A DNA stretch of 64,000 bases from Gnetum montanum (taxonomy: Eukaryota > Streptophyta > Gnetopsida > Gnetales > Gnetaceae): positions 37,521 through 101,520 of the forward strand of contig MNCI01002917.1 in the NCBI GenBank assembly GCA_015680685.1, in the 5' to 3' direction. The translations under genes were made by a program, and so were the position numbers. The notes under the pieces are model-generated. The model was not told the DNA's origin, did no database searches, and saw nothing but the letters and a program-made list of their open reading frames with translations. Each line of letters begins with the position of its first letter. Positions within the stretch are counted from its first letter, which is position 1. Below, one piece after another: positions 33,653-45,703 of the stretch.

Positions 33653-34650
33653 TCAACCATGCGATAAACCTACAAATGAATACAGTCTACCTTGTAACCC
33701 ACATAGCTCCTTAAGGTTAGCTAACAATGCTAAGTTGGTGATGGCCTTAACCTTATTGGGGTCTATGCATATGCCTACTTCTGATATGATGAAACCTATC
33801 ATGTGACCTACCTTGACATTGAGGACGCACTTCTTAGGATTTAATCTAAGGTCATGTCTTAGACAATGCTTGAGTACATAGTCTAAGTCATCTACATGGT
33901 TATGTACCACCTTGGACTTAACTACTATATATCATCAATGTAGTCATTGAGAAAATCTAGCAAATAATCACTAAAAATATATGTCATAGCATGTTGATAG
34001 GTAGCTCCTACATTCTTTATTCTAAAAGGCTTCATTGTATAGAAAAGCATACCCCAAGTGTTCATGAAGGTAGTACTCTGCTAGTGCTCTAGATTGATCC
34101 AAATCTGATTGTAACTAGAGAACGTGTCTATGAAGGATAACAAGACATGACTAGCCATAGTATCAACCAATTGATTAGTACTAGGCAATAGGAAATCATT
34201 TTTAATGGTCACCTTGTTCAAGTCTCATAAGTCTAAGCAAATGTATATGCTTTTTTTTTCTTGGGTACAACCATGATGTTCGAGACCCAATCCATGTAGT
34301 CAATGGCTTGAATGAAACTAGCTTTGTAAAGCTTAGTGATTTCGTCATCGACTCCCAATGCCACCTTAGGCTTGACCTTGTGAGCTTTCTGCTTAATTGG
34401 TTTTATGGGAAGACTGAGGATTATATTGTGCTACACTATGTGAGGATCTAGGCCTGACATGTCTTCGTAGGACCATGCAAATGCCTTGATGTTATCTTTG
34501 AGTACCTTGGTGATGTTCTGGGTGTGTTGATGCTCTAACAAGGAACTAAGTTTCAATGTCTTCACCTCACCACTAAGTGTTGTTACAAGGACTTCAATGA
34601 GGGGATCCTCAATGAAGTAACCTACCTATAGATCTAGAGCTTTGACTAGA
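33653..34650 (-). pseudogene. Element C reverse transcriptase, broken
   Basis: Minus strand. From about 34560 it reads KTLKLSSLLEHQHTQNITKV, DNIKAFAWSYEDMSGLDPHI, IKQKAHKVKPKVALGVDDEI and ITKLYKASFIQAIDYMDWVS, then NIMVVPKKK. After frame changes the active site is readable at about 33930 as LDFLNDYIDDI. It has both Asp, unlike elements A and B. The piece 33910-33653 is open: DLDYVLKHCLRHDLRLNPKK, CVLNVKVGHMIGFIISEVGI and ALLANLKELCGLQGRLYSFV, the RT thumb and connection. This is the same family as element B. Confidence 0.9.
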
Positions 34651-34889
34651 TGGTCTAGCCAATCTAGTGGTGCCTCTACAGATGTTATATGTTTGTCATA
34701 GGCCATAGGCATAAGGTCTAGGAATTTGGTATCAATGTATCACATGAGATCACCATGAGGCCCAATAAGAACTAAAGGTGAATGAAGATGCCTATACGTG
34801 CTCATGTTGTAATCCTACAAAGGATCCTACAAAACAACCAGAAAGAACATCAAGCTACACCTATCTCAAGTAGAGTTAAAATGCATACC

Positions 34890-34990
34890 ATGATCATGGT
34901 AGATCATGGTTTTCCAATTTAAGGTTAGAGTGGTCCATGGTTTGCTAGTTTAAGGTCATAGTGGACCATGGTTTGTGCAAACTATGTTGG
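34890..34990. repeat. ~31-bp minisatellite 5' of element C RT
   Basis: Units CCAATTTAAGGTTAGAGTGG and CTAGTTTAAGGTCATAGTGG, each closing with '(T/A)CCATGGTTTG', stand 31 bases apart. This is the clearest copy of the shared core. Confidence 0.85.
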
Positions 34991-34999
34991 TTTAAGTAA

Positions 35000-37193
35000 A
35001 GTTTAGAGTGCTTGGAACATGGAGTCAAGCTAGGCATTCATTGGGCAATTAGAAAAATTCAAAAAAATTTCTATGTCTAGTGACTACCAAAAAAAGTTCA
35101 AAAATTTTCTAAATCTGGCTACTATACTCATCCCTTGTTATGCTTGGTCCCTTACTACACTCAGGAAAAACTTAGAAAATTTTCCTAAGTGTGGGACATT
35201 GTCTTGGTAGGTAGCACATTTAATTAACCCATGAGGATATATATGCACATTTCACCAAGGTCAAACTATCATTTTTCAAAGTGAAAATGAGAAGTTACAA
35301 AGAGTAGCATAGTTGGAGCAAGGAGTGGAAGCTAGAGCATAGCAATTAGAACATGACATCTAGAGTGTGATAGCTAGATCATGATACCTAGCATGACATG
35401 CCGAAGTAAATGTTAGCACCATGAACTCATCAATGTGAATGAGGGAGAGTAAGCACTGTGACATTTTCCCCATGCACATGTGGAGAAATGGAGAGAGCCA
35501 CCATCTGCCAAGTATCCTATTACATACTACCCTTTCTTATCATTTTTTACCTTTTCTTTTTTGTTTCTTGTATTAGGGTTTCAGGCTATAGATGTTGGTG
35601 GTGCCCTACCATGGTAGGGGCCACCACCGTGACAATTGTTGTAGCCACTACAGCCAGGGAGGGCATGCATGTGTGTGGGAAGAGGATTTTATTAAATATG
35701 ATGGTTTCACGTTCACATGGGAATTTGAGAGGTAATGTGTGATTTTTTTTCTACAAAACTTTTTTGGAGGGAAGGGGTAAAGTGATTTGGCCATGATGGC
35801 CAAGGACAACCAACTACATGCATAGGGTTTCCTAAAAAACCTCTTTTTTTCATGTTTTTAACATCTAGCAGTGTGTTGGTTAGGATTTTTGGCTTAGTGA
35901 GAATGTCCAAGAGCTACCACCCATGGGGTTAAGGGCACAATAGAGGGTTTCTACCATTTTTTGTTATTTATTTGTGGATAATTTTGTGTGTGTGTGCGTG
36001 TGCAAGGTAGGGATGCAAGCACTGGTGATAGCCATGAGTGGCCCATCATAGGGTAGGGTTATGGTAGGGAACTACCATTTTTTCTATCTTAAATTTTTTT
36101 TAACAATTTAAGCACAAGGTAGGGGTAGGGATGAGGGCATCGGCAATGGCTAAAATGGCACACTGTGGGATAGGAGCATGATAGGGGTTTACCTCACAAA
36201 GGATTTTCTTCCCCATCTTTTCTTTATTTTTTCAACTTATTGACAACTATCATAGTTGTATGGCCACCATGGCTAGTGGGAGGTGCAGCACCAAGGGTGC
36301 ATTTTGGAAGCATTAGTGCTAGGACAAGGCAAGAGGTGTGGTAGGTAGCAACACTATTGGCATGGGTGGGGTGGTCCAACCACAAGGGCTGCACCCATGG
36401 CTAGCACTTGATACATGGTGTTGGGGCACAATGGGACTGGGTGGCACCATGAAAGGGACATGGTGCCTAGGGAAAGGATGCAACATAGTGGTGGAAGCGA
36501 TAGTTTTTTTTATTTTTTAAGAATTTTTTGTGGGTGTGTTGGGGCTACGCTTCCAACCATTAGAATTTTTTCTTGATTTTTCATGTTTTGAAAAATTTGA
36601 TGATTTTGGAGGGCTATGCTCCTTGGGGAGCATGGCTGACAATTAGAATTTTTTTTCATTTACCTGGATTACACTCCTAAGAAGGGATAACCCAGAGTTA
36701 GAATTTTTTTTGTGGACACCCTAGGTTACGCTACCCAGAGTTAAAAAATTTGAAAATATGCTATGTATAAAAAGTGCTAAATGTGAAAATAAATGTCGAA
36801 TGAAAGAATGCTAAATGTGAGAATGCAAAGTGCTAGAATTCCACATGTGAAATGAAATGCAAAGTGTACCAAAGCTCTTCCAAAATGCCAAACTTGCAAA
36901 CCGAATGTGTCAAATTGCTATAGTATGCAAACTAAGACAATGCACAACATTCAAATGTAAAGCAAAATGCTAATGCTATGTTAGTGTTATACCCCAATGA
37001 GCACCAGGTGTGTTAAATGTGTGTATTGATGTCCTATGCCCACATGACCTATAGGGGACCCTAATGATATATATTTTTGCTAGGTTACGCTACTCTATAT
37101 TAACTTTGCTAATTTTGCTATGTGTAATGTAATGTGTTTTGTCCATGAAATGTATATTAACACCTTTTCTTTTTGTTGCTTTTGCATTTGTAG
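35000..37193. other. Spacer with short repeats, 5' of the spliced-looking gene
   Basis: No supported gene. Between 35880 and 36260 two or three diverged units of about 120 bases share 'GGTAGGGATG..(A/G)GCA(C/T)' and 'TAGGG.TTTACC'. At 36540-36730 'GGCTACGCT' and 'TTAGAATTTTTTT' recur. At 36770-36860 'GTGCTAAATGTGA' recurs. A short (GT)n run is at 35982-36003. The frame at 35458-35742 is probably chance. Confidence 0.45.
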
Positions 37194-37640
37194 GGTATTG
37201 TTGAAGACAATCCTCATCATGGTGGAGCTCGTTGGCATCATCTACTATATGAGCAAGCCCATTCCAAACATGCTTGCCCAAGACACGTAGTTGGGTCACC
37301 AAGTGATATGGTTTTAGCCAAGAGCATGCAAGTTCCTACAATTCCTACTTCAACACTTCAGTGTGATGACATGGTCACACTTGGTAATGGAAATTTCTAG
37401 TGTCATCATAGAGACATTACTGCCTAGGGCAAACCAAAAAATTCTAAGGTTTATGTCCAATGAGCCCACTACCGATGATGGCAAAGTAGGAGGCTTAGGC
37501 TGAGGACCTAGGGACATTAGGCCTTTTTCCAGGATCTGGTAGATGCCAAAGTTCAATTATTATAGCAAGAGTGACACTCTCTTTGTTGCTTGGCACATGC
37601 ATACCTTATATAAGAACCCACCAGAGACTGTGTATTATGC
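37194..37640 (+). pseudogene. Spliced-looking gene in element C, exon-like block 1
   Basis: It begins after a classic plant acceptor (T-rich tract ending TTTGTAG at 37193). The block contains GIVEDNPHHGGARWHHLLYE in one frame and, later, SDTLFVAWHMHTLYKNPPET ending VYYARG near the end, where GATAAGT could be a decayed donor. No known domain is recognised. It runs opposite to the gag-pol of element C and lies in the space between protease and RT. Confidence 0.4.
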
Positions 37641-37726
37641 TAGAGGATAAGTGTTCTCATGATTTTTGCATTATTCGTTGGCTATTGGCTCATACTAAGG
37701 TGCTAACTACTCATGTTTGTTACTAG

Positions 37727-39150
37727 GTTTAGTGTTGGCAAGCATGACCTACATGATGAGGAGGGGGCCCTAAACCTAACCCACACTACCTTGCAAGAAT
37801 TTTTAACCTACAAGAGCATTCATGTGGGGGTGATCAAGCAAATTGGATTCAACTTGGCAAGGTACCCTCATCAGTATTTAAAAGCCTACAAGAGGTGTTG
37901 GATCTATGGCTAGTTAGATGTGAAGTCGATAGCTAGTGTACCTAGTGTCAAGGAGGCATCGGTTCCGCCACCACCATTGCACACACCTTTTGTCTTGCAT
38001 AAGCAATTTATCAATTTTCTCTTGTGCATATTTTACCTTACCTTTTTGCATGATGCTAACATTATTTTCTTTGCCTATATTGCAACTGCAATCACTTTGA
38101 GAGAGGTCATAATGGTTGCTACAGGCTACACTAAGGCTAGCCTCATCATGAAGTATGATGATGTTGAGGATGCGTAGCATTGGTTCTACCACCAGGCCCC
38201 AACAGAGTTGACTAGTAAGCTTACACTAGCTAGGCAAATGGACCTTTTCTTGGCCCTTAGCCTAGGAATTTTGGTGGCTAAAATGGTTACTATTATTAAT
38301 TCCTTCAGTGACAACGCTCATCACTTTGTCATGTGGGTACATGGTATGACTGATGACTTCTTTGTTAACCTCTTTGGCCACTCCTTTGATGGCCCATTAG
38401 TCATTGATAAGACCAACAAAGAGGTGGACCACCAAGGTGATCTCAAAGAATGGCTAGGAACTTCCCGATCTTACACAAGGCATACTCATTAAGGATGTGA
38501 AGGTGTTTGTGGTCTGTGAGCTTTACCCTCTCTTTTATACCCATGCATTTCCAAAGCTACTCTTCCAAGGAAAAATCCTTAGGATGGAGTAGGCCCAAGT
38601 GATGAGGGACATGCTAGAGGAGGGCACAAGGTATAACTGGGCCTCTCACCTTACAAGTGGCCTACATGACAAGATTGTGAAGTTGTGCCACAACCTCTAG
38701 GCAAGGTTTCATGTGCACTTCACATTCCTCATAGGATGTCTACAAAGATTTGCAGAGTTTTTGGTGGTTCGTGAGGATAGAAAATGGGTGGTGCAAGATT
38801 ACGCATAGCTCTCAAAGCTATGGGTCAAGCACCTATTTGCTACCACATGAGCATAGGAGCCCCCAAAGGCAATTGGTGAGTCATTTTCCATAATGACTAA
38901 AGGTCCCTTAGGAAGATCTCAGTACTCACATGATAGTGTAGGTGAGCTTCCACTAGCTAGTACTAAGAACATAGCTAGTCAGAGCATTACATCATTGTGA
39001 CAATGGAACCATCTAAGACAAAGATTAAGAGGCCATGTCCCACAGAAGAGTCTACACAGGAGGTCAAAAGATGAATATCAAGAAGATCCGCTTGAATTTT
39101 TACAACTTGCACATGGATGTTACATGTTAATACAAGCTATTGGATGCATT
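37727..39150 (+). pseudogene. Spliced-looking gene in element C, main exon-like block 2
   Basis: It starts after TACTAG (37726), with a branch-point-like CTAAC 22 bases before. One frame runs 37725-38492 (about 255 codons) with only two TAG stops: RFSVGKHDLHDEEGALNLTH, LQEFLTYKSIHVGVIKQIGF, YPHQYLKAYKRCW, ATGYTKASLIMKYDDVEDA, LARQMDLFLALSLGILVAKM and MTDDFFVNLFGHSFDGPLVI. A shift near 38470 leads to DVKVFVVCELYPLFYTHAFP and TRYNWASHLTSGLHDKIVKL. It looks like a genuine, unfamiliar protein of mixed helical character. It is plus-strand, antisense to element C. I do not recognise the family; an additional ORF of a retroelement or a captured host gene are both possible. Confidence 0.5.
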
Positions 39151-39271
39151 TTTGCATTTTATGTGTTTCTATTTTTATTTCTTTTATGCTATGTTAAGCT
39201 ATATTATGCTAAGTTGTTATGCTAAGTGTTAGAATGCTAATCTTGACATGTGGGTGATTTGTTGGAATTAG

Positions 39272-40640
39272 GTGAGAGAGCTGCTAGGGCAGTGATAGAG
39301 GTAGTAGTAGAGGAGGTCCCTCCTCAAATTGAGGAGGGACAAGAATAGGAGGGGGAGCTATGAAAGGCTATAGAATTCCTTCAATAGTTATAGGAGGAGG
39401 GACTGCTTGACCCTAATGGGGGTGATTTTAACAACCTCTTTGATGGTGTGCAACTAGGTGATCCCCTCACTCTCACACCTGAGGTCTTGCTAGGTATTTG
39501 CTTTGAGTTGCCATCTATCATTACTCCTACTCTTGCATCATTGGCTATTTGATTATTGTTAAATGTGTTATTGCATTGCAACTATAGAGGTACCTACCAA
39601 TAGTCCATCATCCACCTCTACCTACTGTATGGAGCCATGGGTAGAGGCACCTAACAAGTTCACATTCATGGAAGGTCTAGTTGAGGACATGGTGGACTAC
39701 CTAAAACAAGTATATCCCAAGCTTGGTATACTCATGATGTTGCTTTGCTTGTCTTGCTTTACCAATTTGACACTTAGACTATAGCTAACGCTATTTTTCT
39801 TATTGTATGCCAATAGGTTCTAAGCTTCACTGGGATCCAAGTAGGGTGGCCAAGGTGGATGTTGTTCCCTAGTTTTCCCCTAAGGTGGAGCAAGTGCCCC
39901 ACCATGTGTATGAGGTAGCAAGTAAGTGTGTGCTTTTCTATGCAAAAGCATTATAGATTTGTAGGTACACTAACAAGTACCAATGGAAGTAGGTGCACGA
40001 GCTCCAAGAAAAGGCAATGAGCCAAGACACCAAAATGAAGGACTTATAGTCTCATTATGATTTCCTTGTGGCTTGCACATGAGGGGATAGTACTTGGCGA
40101 ATAGCCGAGATTGACTATGCCAGGTACTATTTGGCAATTTGGGGAAAAATGAGGCCACTAAAGAGATTATCAACCAAAGATTGTAGATGGACCTGCTAGC
40201 TCAAAGAGAAAACAAGATTGGAAGGATTACAATGTAAAGGTGTATTAGTGGGGGTAAACTTAGAAGAACCACAAGCACCACTACAAGAATGAGCAAAACA
40301 TGTACCTTAAATGATACAAGGAGGAGTCCATCAAATGTCATTATCATGATATGTTCCTTGAAGTGATTGGTGGGACATGGGCTTATGAGTTGTTCACTTG
40401 TCACATAGTGGTGACTGGGTCTCTAGAGGAGCATATTACTATGCCCTCAAGGGAGGTTTTCTCTACCACCTTTTTGATGGAGTCACCTACATGGATCACT
40501 ATGAACAAAGACAAGACCCTTGTGGATATTAACTTTGGCCAAGAGGACTAAACATGGTTATCAGAGGCTAAAATCCTCCAATGCTTGGAGGGCCTTGATA
40601 GATTACCTCTAGAGACAAACACAAGACCCTCTCATGTTAG
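39272..40640 (+). pseudogene. Spliced-looking gene in element C, exon-like blocks 3-5
   Basis: Three blocks each begin after an acceptor: GGAATTAG (39271), AACTATAG (39587) and GCCAATAG (39816). CTAAT or CTAAC lies 31-34 bases before the first and third. Block 3 reads RAARAVIEVVVEEVPPQIEE and then NGGDFNNLFDGVQLGDPLTL. Block 5 contains VHELQEKAMSQDTKMKDL (possible coiled coil), IAEIDYARYYLAIWGKM, then MFLEVIGGTWAYELFTCHIV with ITMPSREVFSTTFLMES. Stops are again mainly TAG. Donor sites are not clear, so exon ends are estimates. Confidence 0.4.
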
Positions 40641-40728
40641 TTGTTTTTTGTTATTTTGTGCTTTTTATGTTAGTTTTTCATGTTGGGAATATGCTAACTA
40701 GTTCACTATTTTACGTTGCTTTCGGCAG

Positions 40729-40830
40729 GCACCAAGCAATGCCATAGGCCCTATCGGAGTGATAGAGGAAGAGGAAGAGGAGCCTCAACCCCCATCGAAC
40801 ACCATTGGCTAAGCATTCCTAATGTAGCCC
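40729..40830 (+). pseudogene. Spliced-looking gene in element C, exon-like block 6
   Basis: It starts after TTCGGCAG (40728), with a branch-like TGCTAAC 35 bases before. It reads GTKQCHRPYRSDRGRGRGAS, a basic Arg/Gly stretch that could bind nucleic acid. The downstream end is unknown. Confidence 0.4.
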
Positions 40831-41029
40831 TGCTATTAGGAAATTTTTCATTTTTTGACCATTTTTTTATACAATCATGCCATATATTTTATCAATGGAT
40901 TAATGAAGATGTAATGATAAACTATTTTTGCTATGTGGGTTGCATATTATGTAGAATTTTGAGTTCATTTTGCTAAGTATTGCATGCTAGTAGCATGGTG
41001 ATTTAATGAGATTGGGCCCTTTGTGGACC

Positions 41030-41290
41030 CCATGGTAGTTTAGGGCAATGGTGGGAGGGTCATTGCTAGTTTAGGGACATGTATAAAGAGAAGAGGTGTT
41101 GCCAGTTTTAGGCCTCAGTGAGCCATGGTGATAGTTTTAGACCATTCTAAGTTGATGCGATGAAAGAAAAAAGCTTGTCAATTTTAGGCCATAGCAGGCC
41201 TTATGCTAGTTTAAGGTCTTTTCAAGTATATGTGATAAAAGGAAAGGTGTCCAATTTTAGGCAATGGAAGGCCTTATATATTTTTTGAAA
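41030..41290. repeat. ~30-40-bp minisatellite after element C protease
   Basis: About seven units begin GTAGTTTAGGGCAATGG, CTAGTTTAGGGACATG, CCAGTTTTAGGCCTCAG, TCAATTTTAGGCCATAGC, CTAGTTTAAGGTCTTTT and CCAATTTTAGGCAATGG. They are the same core as at 18.1, 30.8-31.3, 34.9 and 63.1 kb, with more variable unit length. Confidence 0.82.
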
Positions 41291-41499
41291 TTTTGAATTT
41301 TGTAATTTTTATGTATTTTAGTGTTTTATAATGCACAAGAAAACTAAAAAAAATGAATAGGAAAAAGGGATGAATGCATAATAAAATGAATGATGCAAAA
41401 TAGAAGCAACCATGCAAAATGTAATTGCTCAATAAAAAGGCAAATGAGACATGAAAATATTAGGGACAAGTAGGCACCTAGCACATGTTGAACTAAGGG

Positions 41500-42560
41500 G
41501 ATGTCTTAGTCATGTAGTTGCTTCCTAACCTGACGTGGGTTGGCGGGTGCATAGGGCTTAGACAACATGAGGTGATATTCACCTAGATCCTTGTCCATGA
41601 TGCTAAAGGGAAACTCTACCTATAGAGCTTCCTTGGGATGGCCATCAGCTTCTTTTGGTTCCTCGAGTGGGTCTGTCAAACAAGGTTGACCCTCATCCAT
41701 TACAAGTGATGTGTCATTGGGAAACTCTACCCCTAACCCTTATTCTATGTTAAGGTTGTTGATTGTTAGAGGGGCTACATTATCACCATGTATAATCACT
41801 TCTCCACCTTCATATGAAATGTCGATTTCTTGCTGGATAGGTGAGGAGACTGCTTGTAGTTGGGCTAGCTAGGGCCTTCCCAAGACCAAGTTAAACTTGG
41901 ACATCTCCTCAATGATAATGAATTTAGCTGTTGTGGGGAACTACTCCCCTACCATGAAAGCTATCATGACCATCCCCCTTACGACAATGTGTGACCCATT
42001 AAAGAACCTTAGGCACATTTTCTTCATGTGTTTAATTTGGTCGGTGAGATCAAGTTGGTCGACAACTGGGAATGGGATCATGTTAGTTGCCACCCCATCG
42101 TTGACGTGCACCCTATGAATCCTACATTTTCCTACAAAGATTATTATGAAAATTAGTGTGGTGATGAACTAATCCTTTTCAAGGTCAACCTTAATTACCT
42201 CATCACAAAATGCTAGGGGTATTGAACCTAATCCCTATAGTGTGGGGGGAAGCATCACAACATGGATGGCTTGTTCATCTGCTAGGATGTCCTCCTTAAC
42301 AAGAATGAGCAGTGGAGGTCATGGCCAAGTCGTATAGGCTCAAGGTTATGTTTTTTTATTTTAAAGCTTTTTTAACTTATGCCAACACATCTAAGAAATA
42401 CTTACCACTATCACTTGCTTTGTTAGCTTTCATCTCCTCCATGTGGCCCACGAGATGGATCTCTTGGGAAGGAGATTTAGGCTTTGCTTATTTTGCTTAC
42501 TTTTGAGCCTTAGTGCTTGGTTGTTGATTTCTTGTGGTGGTTGTTTTGGTCAATGTGGCC
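41500..42560 (-). pseudogene. Element C aspartic protease and downstream linker
   Basis: Minus strand. The retropepsin active-site segment reads VHVNDGVATNMIPF (usually 'DNGA.VN.MP'), so the catalytic Asp-Gly is displaced or lost. The second block reads MSKFNLVLGRP*LAQLQAVS, matching 'FN.ILGRPWLH', followed by SYEGGEVIIHGDN. A linker ends VEFPFSIMDKDLGEYHL and CAPA-like PYAPANPRQVRKQLHD. The same sequence, slightly different, stands at 63540-64000. The order gag, PR, minisatellite is shared by both copies. Confidence 0.82.
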
Positions 42561-42599
42561 GTAGGGATGGAAGATAAGGGGATGAGCTTAGGTAAACCT

Positions 42600-44880
42600 A
42601 GCTCCAAGCATTCCCCAATAATTTTTTTGGTGAGGCATTCTTTAGGCCTCTCGAGCTACCACCTAGATTGCATGTTATTGTACACAGGATGAGGCCTTAG
42701 GTGAGCATGGCTTGATGTAGTCACCACCACCAGACTCTGAGTAGGTGAGGAGTCTGCACATTAAGGCATCCTAATGACAAAATGTGTCTAGGTTGTTGTC
42801 GCCGCAATGTGCTATGGGGCCCTAACAACAAAGGATGTCATGAGTACCTAAGGTGATGCTCTGATGAAAAAAGGAAACCTTGAACTGGTTGATGCTGAGA
42901 GGGAACACAAACCACAAATGTCTCTTGTACTACTTTTGAGTTTTCCTTAATGCTGATGGAATTGATAACGTAGCCTACACCACTTGAATTGAGAGGGTCT
43001 TTGTAGACCTTCATTGATTGATTTTATGGGTGAACTGGGTTGGTTACATCAAGGACCAGTTGGCTTTGGTCACTCATGCATTATATGTCATCCCATAAGG
43101 CCATGTAGAAATCTGTGTCATGGCCAAGTAGTTGACGATAATGGCAGAACTGGTCCAACCTGAAGTGCTTAGGGACTAAAGGCTCATTTGGTGCAACTAC
43201 AAATGGGTTTCTGAAAAGCTTGCAGTAGCGATCATGGCACTTGCGAGCATCCTCGAACATCTACTTATACTAGATGCACCCAATGTTAAGTAGCTAACTT
43301 AAGAGCTCCAATGGCTTGATGGGCAAAAATGTATACCTTGAACAGTCCTTGTGCTCAAGTTTTTCCTTGGGGTAGCTTGCCCTATGTCCACTGAAGGTGC
43401 AAACTAGTTGGTTGTCACAGTGCCAGAGTCGGATGCCTTGTTGTTAGCTAGGGCCTTAAGTTCCTTGGACATTGTTTTGGCATTATTTGGCTTAGCCACA
43501 TTGGCCACTATTGCAATAGTTGTGGTTGCCTTGCCATTTTCCTTGTATTTATTTGCATGTGAATTTTTGTAGGCACATAGGCTAGGTCTTTACTAGCCTC
43601 TATCGCATCTTGAATGCTCTTCTTTTGAGCAAATGCTTGGATCAGGGTGGATGGGGAAAGGTAGTATAGCTTCAACTTGATGAATTCATTCACTGCACCT
43701 TTGAAAATGGCTAGTAAGTGGGTTTTGCAATGGGTTTGTGAATTTCATTGAGTTCAGTGCTCCAATGTTGAATGAATTTTTCTACAAGCTCTAAGTGACC
43801 CTATTTGATTTGCATTAGTTGATCTAAGGTCACCTTGGGCTTCAAGTTGTACTTGAAGTGAGTGATGAGTTGATTAAGAAATTCCTACAAAGAGGATATG
43901 GAGGCGTTGGGGAGTACACAGTACTAGTCTAGTGCCTTGTTGATCAAGGACATGGCAAACATGTGGATAATTGCATGCAGCCATGCTTACAACAAAAGGC
44001 ATTCAAAATGGAAGGTCACTAGATTGGCATTAGGGTCCCCTTCCCTATTGTATTTAGTGAACTAGGGAAGTTGAACCCTAATTGACCCTATTGTAGTTCT
44101 AGGGTCAATGATGGGACCATAGAACTAATTGGGTCATCTTGGCAAAAGTCCATCACATGGACCATTTTGATGAAGGAGGCTTTGAGTCACTTAACCTCCT
44201 TGGTGAGTGTCTACATGAGCTACAATGCTTGGTCCAAGCTTGGGGTGGACATAGTGGGCTACACCAGTTGTGCTATCCACTATGCTACTTGAGTGATCCA
44301 TGGCCCCACTATGGGCTACACAACCACATGAGATGCCTATTGCATATGTTGTTTCATGTACTATTGTGTGGGATACACCATAGGCATAGAGGTTGGGACC
44401 CACCATGAAATTGTGGCTTGTGCCATTGTAGGGGCATTGATGAGATAGGAAAAACATATCTGGGACATCTACATAGTGTGCAAATAAGGTTGCATGGTCA
44501 TGATAGATGCTAGTAGGAAGGATTGCGTAGACTATGTAGATGTCACAAAGGGGAGGGTGGTAGAAGGTCCTGCATCCTGATACTTGTGATGTACAAAGCA
44601 AAGGGTGATAGATGGTCTTGCATCTTGATGGGCATGCACTTGATGACTTGCCACCATAGGGGTTAACCTAGGAGGTGACAAAGGGGATGCAACTGCCTGA
44701 TAGAAGGTGGATGGTTGGGACTGCAAAGGGATGAAACTAGAGGTAGCCTACTTGAAAGAGGCATAAAATGGATTCTCATTCTTTAAATGAGCCTCAAACT
44801 CATCTTGTCCATCTTGCAAGGGCTCCTCATAGTCGGTTGTCATGTCATGTTCATTTGACCCACTCAATCAAATGAGTTGG
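42600..44880 (-). pseudogene. Element C gag, broken
   Basis: Minus strand. The N-terminal region (44880-44190) is low-complexity and includes an open 136-codon piece. The capsid-like core at 44060-43690 reads FTKYNREGDPNANLVTFHFE, FAMSLINKALD, SISSL*EFLNQLITHFKYNL and LMQIK*GHLELVEKFIQHW. This matches 'Y.G..DP..HL..F' and 'I.SW.EL...F...F' of plant Ty3 gag. The piece 43693-43508 continues with MNEFIKLKLYYLSPSTLIQA. A decayed zinc knuckle (QFCRYRQLLGHDTDFYM) stands near 43130, with only one clear Cys. The protein would form the particle and bind RNA. Confidence 0.82.
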
Positions 44881-44943
44881 TCAAATAGCCACCAAAAGGT
44901 CTTGGTGAGCAAAATGAAATCATTAGGGGCATGGAAGTACTCC

Positions 44944-44944
<1 letters not shown>

Positions 44945-44975
<31 letters not shown>
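44945..44975. repeat. Homopolymer of 31 C
   Basis: An unbroken run of 31 C lies in the N-terminal part of gag of element C (G31 in the coding sense). Runs of this length are rare in plant DNA and prone to slippage and to assembly error, so the true length is uncertain. Confidence 0.95.
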
Positions 44976-44977
<2 letters not shown>

Positions 44978-44979
44978 GC

Positions 44980-45703
44980 CACTCTAGTGTTTGATTTCAT
45001 AACCTCGTTTGGCATCCATTTCCCAATGGTCTAGGAATAGACCTACCTAGGGTTTCACACAAAGGAAGTTGTATTTTTTATCATCAAGTACCATGTACTC
45101 AGGCAGTTAGTTGCATATTTTGAGTGATTACCTCTCTATCAAAGTAGACCCCCCCTACCCTAGGAAGATCATTTGTGATCTCCCACTAAACAAGTTAAAT
45201 AACAACCATGCTTAATGTAGAGGTCAAGGGCTACTCAAGGTTCACGATGCTATGAAAAATATGCAAATTTTGTAGATGCTAAAAAAAATAGCTTAAGTAT
45301 AGAAATGCGGAAAAATGGATAAGTAAGGAGATGCTAAAAAATGTTGAGAAAATGGCTAAGTCTAAAAATGCTACTATAAAAGCTAACTTTGGTGTGATAT
45401 GCTTACTATGCTAAGGCCTACTATGCTCTCATGTTGAGAGCTAGCTACACTCTTCTAAGAACATAGATTTTGGCTAGGTGCCAAATATATGCTTTGGCTT
45501 TCATCCAATGAGGTTCTAGGGGAACCAACAACTGGGTCCAATCTACACCAACTGACTCATAGATAACTCCTATGCTAGCAAGTCCATAGGGGTGTCAAGT
45601 CTACACTAGCCCAAAGCTAGTAACGGAGGTGTAGAGAGAACATGAGACTACCACTAGATGCAGAAGGAAATGGCACGACCCTCCTTCTAGCACTAGAAAA
45701 CTA
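44980..45703 (-). other. Element C leader between 5' LTR and gag
   Basis: In minus orientation this is the untranslated leader. Directly behind the LTR end it reads TGGTGTCTATAG, which resembles a decayed primer-binding site of the TGGCGCC type; the tRNA cannot be named. No gene. Confidence 0.45.

Noticed and set aside
35458-35742. Open plus frame of 94 codons with a Leu/Phe stretch
   Set aside because: No start context, no partner and no family motif. It lies in a GC-richer repeat-like spacer where stops are rare.
37914-38192. Open minus frame of 92 codons
   Set aside because: Shadow of the long plus-strand frame at 37725-38492, which continues far beyond it on both sides.
44139-44408. Open plus frame of 89 codons rich in His and Leu
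   Set aside because: Antisense shadow of the gag N-terminal region of element C.
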